A stretch of DNA of 9,838 bases from Candidatus Hydrogenedentota bacterium. Lineage in GTDB: Bacteria > Hydrogenedentota > Hydrogenedentia > Hydrogenedentales > CAITNO01. Made by a program: the position numbers and the translations under genes. The notes under the pieces were generated by a model. It made no database searches, was not told the DNA's origin, and saw nothing but the letters and a program-made list of their open reading frames with translations. Position 1 is the stretch's first letter; the number at the start of each line of letters is the position of its first letter. Shown here in pieces: positions 7,985 through 9,838 of the stretch. Where the stretch lies: assembly GCA_029554925.1 (NCBI GenBank), contig JAKPUV010001260.1:1-9838 (forward strand). The letters run 5' to 3'.

Positions 7985-8346
7985 GACGCGGCGGCCAGGG
8001 TCTGCTTCGCCTGTTCCACGAGGGCGGCGAAACCGGCCTTGTCGGAGACGGCGATTTCGGCGAGCACCTTGCGGTCCACCTCGATGTTGGCCTTGCGCAG
8101 GCCCTCCATGAAGCGGTTGTAGGACAGGCCGTTGGCCCGGGCGCCCGCGTTGATGCGCGCGATCCACAGGGCGCGGAACTCGCGCTTGCGCGCGCGCCGG
8201 TCGCGGTAGGCGTACTGCCCGGCGTGGGCGACCGCCTGCTGGGCGGTCTTGTTCAGCCGGTGGTGGCTCCCGCGGTAGCCGGAGGCCAGCTTCAGGATCT
8301 TCTTGCGCCGCCGGCGGGAAGCCGGATTGTTGGTGGCTCTGGGCAT
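7981..8346 (-). CDS. rplT: Ribosomal protein L20
   Basis: This 121-residue bL20 has the expected basic N-terminal extension ([17 protein letters not shown]) and the core stretches [19 protein letters not shown]-x-R-K-R-E-F-R and [20 protein letters not shown]. L20 is an early 50S assembly protein that binds domain II of 23S rRNA. In E. coli and Bacillus subtilis it also represses its own operon by binding the mRNA, in the rpmI leader or the infC leader respectively. The start is ATG 8346 with AAGG about eight bases upstream. A 73-bp gap separates it from rpmI, and its stop overlaps the hisA start. Confidence 0.98.
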   Translation of the reverse strand: MPRATNNPASRRRRKKILKLASGYRGSHHRLNKTAQQAVAHAGQYAYRDRRARKREFRALWIARINAGARANGLSYNRFMEGLRKANIEVDRKVLAEIAVSDKAGFAALVEQAKQTLAAAS

Positions 8347-8419
8347 GGTTCACACCTTTCTTCGCCGCCGCGGGGGGGACCGCCGGGGTCCGCCGCGCCG
8401 CGCGGCCGGGTTGCATCGG

Positions 8420-8617
8420 TTACGCGTTCGGGAGCATCCGCTTCACGCGCTGGCTGTCCGCCGCGGCCACCAGCGTGGCATGGCGCAGGTTGCGCTTGCG
8501 CTTGGGGGTCTTGGACGACATCAGGTGCCGCGCGTACGCCTTGTTGCGCTTCACTTTCCCGTTCGCCGTCACCTTGAACCGTTTCGCTCCGCTCCGGTTC
8601 GTCTTGATCTTCGGCAT
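8420..8617 (-). CDS. rpmI: Ribosomal protein L35
   Basis: This is a small, very basic 65-residue bL35 of standard length. MPKIKTNRSGAKRFK at the N-terminus and the NKAYARHLMSSKTPKRKRNLR stretch are characteristic. It is a component of the large ribosomal subunit. The start is ATG 8617, with GGAGG about seven to eight bases upstream. It sits between infC and rplT in the conserved IF3-L35-L20 order. Confidence 0.98.
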   Translation of the reverse strand: MPKIKTNRSGAKRFKVTANGKVKRNKAYARHLMSSKTPKRKRNLRHATLVAAADSQRVKRMLPNA

Positions 8618-8651
8618 GTGATCGCCTCCATGGGTTCTTGGCGCCGCCTCC

Positions 8652-8680
8652 GCGGGAAGGAAAAGCAGCGTCTTCCCCGC
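8652..8680 (-). promoter_or_regulatory. Hairpin in the infC-rpmI intergenic region
   Basis: In the 90-bp gap between infC and rpmI the transcript can fold GCGGGGAAG against CTTCCCGC (eight pairs, one bulged G) around a 12-nt loop. It ends about 35 nt before the L35 start and has no T-run, so it is not an intrinsic terminator. In E. coli the translational operator for L20 lies in this region. Similarity in position is the only support for such a role here; an RNA-stability element is equally possible. Confidence 0.35.
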
Positions 8681-8707
8681 AGAGCGGCAGGTTAATCCGT
8701 CAATCCG

Positions 8708-9307
8708 TCATTCCGCGCGCGGCGGCCCCGGGGTCCGCGCCGGCGGCTCCGGCTTCGCGGGCGCCGCCGCCTTCACCGGCGTGAGCATCAGGCTCATCGT
8801 GCGCCCCTCAAGCCGGGTGTCCGTGGGCCGGTGGTCCTCGATGTAGAGGTCCTTGGTGGCCTCCAGCACCTGCTGGAGCACGGCCCGGCCAAACTCCGGG
8901 TGCGACGCCTCGCGGCCCCGGAACATGACCGTCACCTTCACCTTGAACCCCTCGCCCAGGAACTCCCGGACGTGGGTCACCTTGTTTTCCAGGTCGTGCT
9001 TGTCAATCTTCGGCCGGAACCGGATCTCCTTCGCCGTCACCGTGTGCTGGTGCTTGCGCGACTCGCGCGCCCGGCGCTTCTGCTCGTACCGGTACTTCCC
9101 GTAGTCCATGATCCGGCACACCGGCGGGTTCGCCTTCGGGGCGACCTCCACCAGGTCGTACCCGCGCTGCTCGGCCTCCTGGAGCGCGTCCCGGGGACTC
9201 ATGATCCCCAGCTGCTCGCCCTCCTCGTCAATCACGCGCACCTGACGCGCGCGGATCTGGTCGTTCACGCGGATCCCGTCGTCCTTGTCCTTCCTTCCTG
9301 GGATTAT
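8708..9307 (-). CDS. infC: Translation initiation factor IF-3, non-canonical start codon
   Basis: IF-3 binds the 30S subunit, prevents subunit joining and checks start-codon and initiator-tRNA pairing. About 199 residues are read here. The N-domain begins at VNDQIRARQVRVID (14-27) and contains EGEQLGI (29-35); PPVCRIMDYGKYRYE (61-75) leads into the linker. The C-domain includes KEIRFRPKIDKHD (93-105), FRGREASHPEFG (129-140) and EGRTMSLMLTP (167-177). A Pro/Ala-rich tail of about 20 residues extends past the usual end. There is no ATG, GTG or TTG at the expected start. AAGGAG (9316-9321) is followed after eight bases by ATA (9307) and then ATC (9304), both in frame. Either would give an N-terminal lead of normal length. 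Infrequent starts are known in infC (AUU in E. coli, AUC in Myxococcus xanthus) and underlie IF3 autoregulation. The only in-frame GTG nearby (9268) lies inside the conserved N-domain and lacks a ribosome-binding site. Confidence 0.93.
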   Translation of the reverse strand: MIPGRKDKDDGIRVNDQIRARQVRVIDEEGEQLGIMSPRDALQEAEQRGYDLVEVAPKANPPVCRIMDYGKYRYEQKRRARESRKHQHTVTAKEIRFRPKIDKHDLENKVTHVREFLGEGFKVKVTVMFRGREASHPEFGRAVLQQVLEATKDLYIEDHRPTDTRLEGRTMSLMLTPVKAAAPAKPEPPARTPGPPRAE

Positions 9308-9315
9308 GTTCCTGT

Positions 9316-9321
9316 CTCCTT
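9316..9321 (-). promoter_or_regulatory. Shine-Dalgarno of infC (decides the start)
   Basis: AAGGAG is the strongest ribosome-binding site in the window. It sits eight bases before ATA 9307 and eleven before ATC 9304, with no standard initiation codon at a usable distance. It would lie uselessly inside the coding region if any upstream start in this frame were used. Confidence 0.8.
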
Positions 9322-9323
9322 CT

Positions 9324-9341
9324 TCCCGGACCGCCCCGGGA
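9324..9341 (-). promoter_or_regulatory. Hairpin abutting the infC ribosome-binding site
   Basis: TCCCGG and CCGGGA form a perfect 6-bp stem with a 6-nt loop (GGCGGT), ending two bases before the AAGGAG. It could influence ribosome access to infC. In such GC-rich DNA a short stem of this kind can arise by chance. Confidence 0.35.
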
Positions 9342-9388
9342 TGTGCCGACCGCAACGCCCGCGGACACCAGGCCCGCCGCGCCGCGGC

Positions 9389-9429
9389 AAAAAAAAAGCG
9401 GCGGAAAGACACGTCTGTCCTTCCGCCGC
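9389..9429 (-). terminator. Intrinsic terminator in the infC leader (candidate attenuator)
   Basis: On the minus strand GCGGCGGAAGGACA pairs with TGTCTTTCCGCCGC over 14 bp (thirteen Watson-Crick, one G-U), with a GACG loop (9412-9415) and then nine T (9397 to 9389). The plus-strand orientation has no T-run and contains an A-C mismatch in the stem, so the element is directional. It lies about 124 nt after the predicted transcription start and 81 bp before the infC start codon. It is therefore between promoter and gene, the arrangement of an attenuator. It could also stop transcripts entering from the upstream oxidoreductase gene. Confidence 0.88.
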
Positions 9430-9560
9430 AAAACGCGCAAACACACTTCACGCCTTTCACGCAACCACGCGCAGCAAACACGGGATATGCCCGGCCGCAG
9501 CATGGTGAGGACACGGTCCTTCTTGTCGGGACGGCCGCGTCGCCGCGCCGTCCACCCCGA

Positions 9561-9590
9561 AGCATACCAAAAAGCAGCCAAACCCGTCAA
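9561..9590 (-). promoter_or_regulatory. Sigma-70-type promoter of the infC operon
   Basis: TTGACG (9585-9590, five of six matches to the -35 consensus) is followed by an 18-bp, relatively AT-rich spacer and TATGCT (9561-9566, four of six matches to -10, with the key TA...T). Transcription would start near 9553-9555. This is the only such promoter seen between the oxidoreductase stop and infC; the stretch between terminator and ribosome-binding site is nearly pure GC with no -10-like sequence. Confidence 0.65.
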
Positions 9591-9614
9591 CTTCCCGGCA
9601 AGCGCGTTACCGGG

Positions 9615-9628
9615 CCGGCGGGGGCCGG
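9615..9628 (-). terminator. Short GC hairpin right after the oxidoreductase stop codon
   Basis: CCGGC-CCCC-GCCGG forms a 5-bp stem immediately after the TGA. No T-run follows, so it is a poor intrinsic terminator at best. Position, just upstream of the infC promoter, is the main support. Confidence 0.25.
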
Positions 9629-9838
9629 TCAGCCCACGGTGTAGGGGGCGCGCTGGGGCCGGTCCACGTGCTTGTTGGCCTCCTCGTCGTCGAAGCGCTC
9701 GGCGGCGGGGTCCCACTTGAGGGGGCGGCCGACCCAGCGGGCGATGTTGCCGAGGTGGCAGACGGTGGTGGACCGGTGGCCGGTCTCCACGTCCGTGACG
9801 GGGAGTTCGCGGGAGCGGATGCAGGCCTCCCAGTGGCC
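9629..9838 (-). CDS. Gfo/Idh/MocA-family oxidoreductase, C-terminal end (partial)
   Basis: Sixty-nine residues are visible; the start lies beyond the right edge of the window. The stretch ACIRSRELPVTDVETGHRS followed by TTVCHLGNIA and G-R-P-L-K-W-D-P-x-x-E-R-F matches the C-terminal end of a large subgroup of NAD(P)-dependent Gfo/Idh/MocA dehydrogenases, in which the E-T-G-H-R-S/C-H-L-G-N region packs near the active-site face. The D-R-P...R-A-P-Y ending is also typical. These enzymes act on sugars and polyols; the substrate cannot be deduced. Such paralogues are numerous in Planctomycetota, Lentisphaerota and related groups, often with twin-arginine signals, which cannot be checked here. It reads in the same direction as infC but is separated from it by the promoter and leader. 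Confidence 0.85.
   Translation of the reverse strand, partial: GHWEACIRSRELPVTDVETGHRSTTVCHLGNIARWVGRPLKWDPAAERFDDEEANKHVDRPQRAPYTVG

Larger units (their letters stand above)
9308..9553 (-). promoter_or_regulatory. infC operon leader, candidate attenuation region
   Basis: From the predicted start near 9553 the leader is about 246 nt long with no gene in it. In order it holds: a hairpin at 9529-9553 (GGACGGC/GCCGTCC, 11-nt loop); a hairpin at 9508-9520 (AGGAC-CGT-GTCCT); the intrinsic terminator at 9389-9429; and the small hairpin before the ribosome-binding site. TGTCCT at 9508-9513 is complementary to AGGACA (9416-9421) in the 5' arm of the terminator, so a 6-bp competing pairing is possible. 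After the T-run, GCGGCGG (9374-9380) can pair with the 3' arm CCGCCGC (9398-9404). In Bacillus subtilis L20 triggers premature termination in the infC leader; whether L20 or another signal acts here cannot be told from the sequence. Confidence 0.55.

Noticed and set aside
8377..8391. GGACC/GGTCC hairpin between rpmI and rplT
   Set aside because: The stem is only 5 bp with no extension, in very GC-rich sequence, and probably occurs by chance.
8694..8709. Tandem octamer AATCCGTC twice at the infC stop
   Set aside because: Two copies of eight bases are too little to call a repeat element; probably a local slippage trace.
9389..9503. Leader peptide starting at ATG 9503
   Set aside because: The nearest AGGA is about 13 bases away, and the frame runs through the terminator and past the infC start without a stop, unlike a classic attenuator peptide; no codon run for one amino acid is seen.
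9308..9565. Upstream extension of the infC frame to a start near 9565
   Set aside because: The extension would read through the terminator stem and T-run and put AAGGAG inside the gene; the added residues do not look like IF3.

Overview
The window is high-GC bacterial chromosome carrying mostly core genes; there is no sign of phage, insertion sequence, CRISPR or tRNA. The protein families do not fix the phylum. The best hint is the 69-residue tail at the right edge: a Gfo/Idh/MocA oxidoreductase C-terminus of the kind amplified in Planctomycetota, Verrucomicrobiota, Lentisphaerota and Hydrogenedentota. That, the very high GC and a GT-C-like membrane protein next to a TPR protein make one of those groups my guess (inference only).

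Left part, plus strand (1-2987): the 3' end of a TPR-repeat protein containing a recent 444-bp-spaced internal duplication. After 86 bp comes a 714-residue polytopic membrane protein that looks like a GT-C-type glycosyltransferase with an extra C-terminal soluble domain. It runs convergently into the next block, with only 9 bp between the stop codons.

Centre and right, minus strand (9307 down to 2997): nine tightly packed genes read infC - rpmI - rplT - hisA - tyrA - tmk - holB - ricT - tatD. From rplT onward, five of the six junctions are 4-bp ATGA/GTGA stop-start overlaps; the sixth (holB-ricT) is a 21-bp gap with a good ribosome-binding site. The block joins the classic IF3-L35-L20 translation operon to two amino-acid biosynthesis genes (histidine, tyrosine) and then to the widespread tmk-holB-ricT-tatD replication/RNA-processing cluster. 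It looks like one transcription unit of about 6.3 kb; the usual pheST partner of rplT is absent.

The most interesting piece is the 321-bp gap upstream of infC (9308-9628). On the minus strand it holds a good sigma-70-type promoter, a leader of about 246 nt with several hairpins, and a textbook intrinsic terminator (14-bp stem, nine T) lying between promoter and gene. A small hairpin then abuts a perfect AAGGAG Shine-Dalgarno, which is followed by ATA-ATC in place of a standard start codon. This suggests two layers of control: transcription attenuation in the leader and IF3 autoregulation through a non-canonical start codon. Upstream of that lies the end of the oxidoreductase gene, on the same strand.

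I did not find a convincing new multi-gene system. The unusual points are the infC leader and start, and the merged operon.
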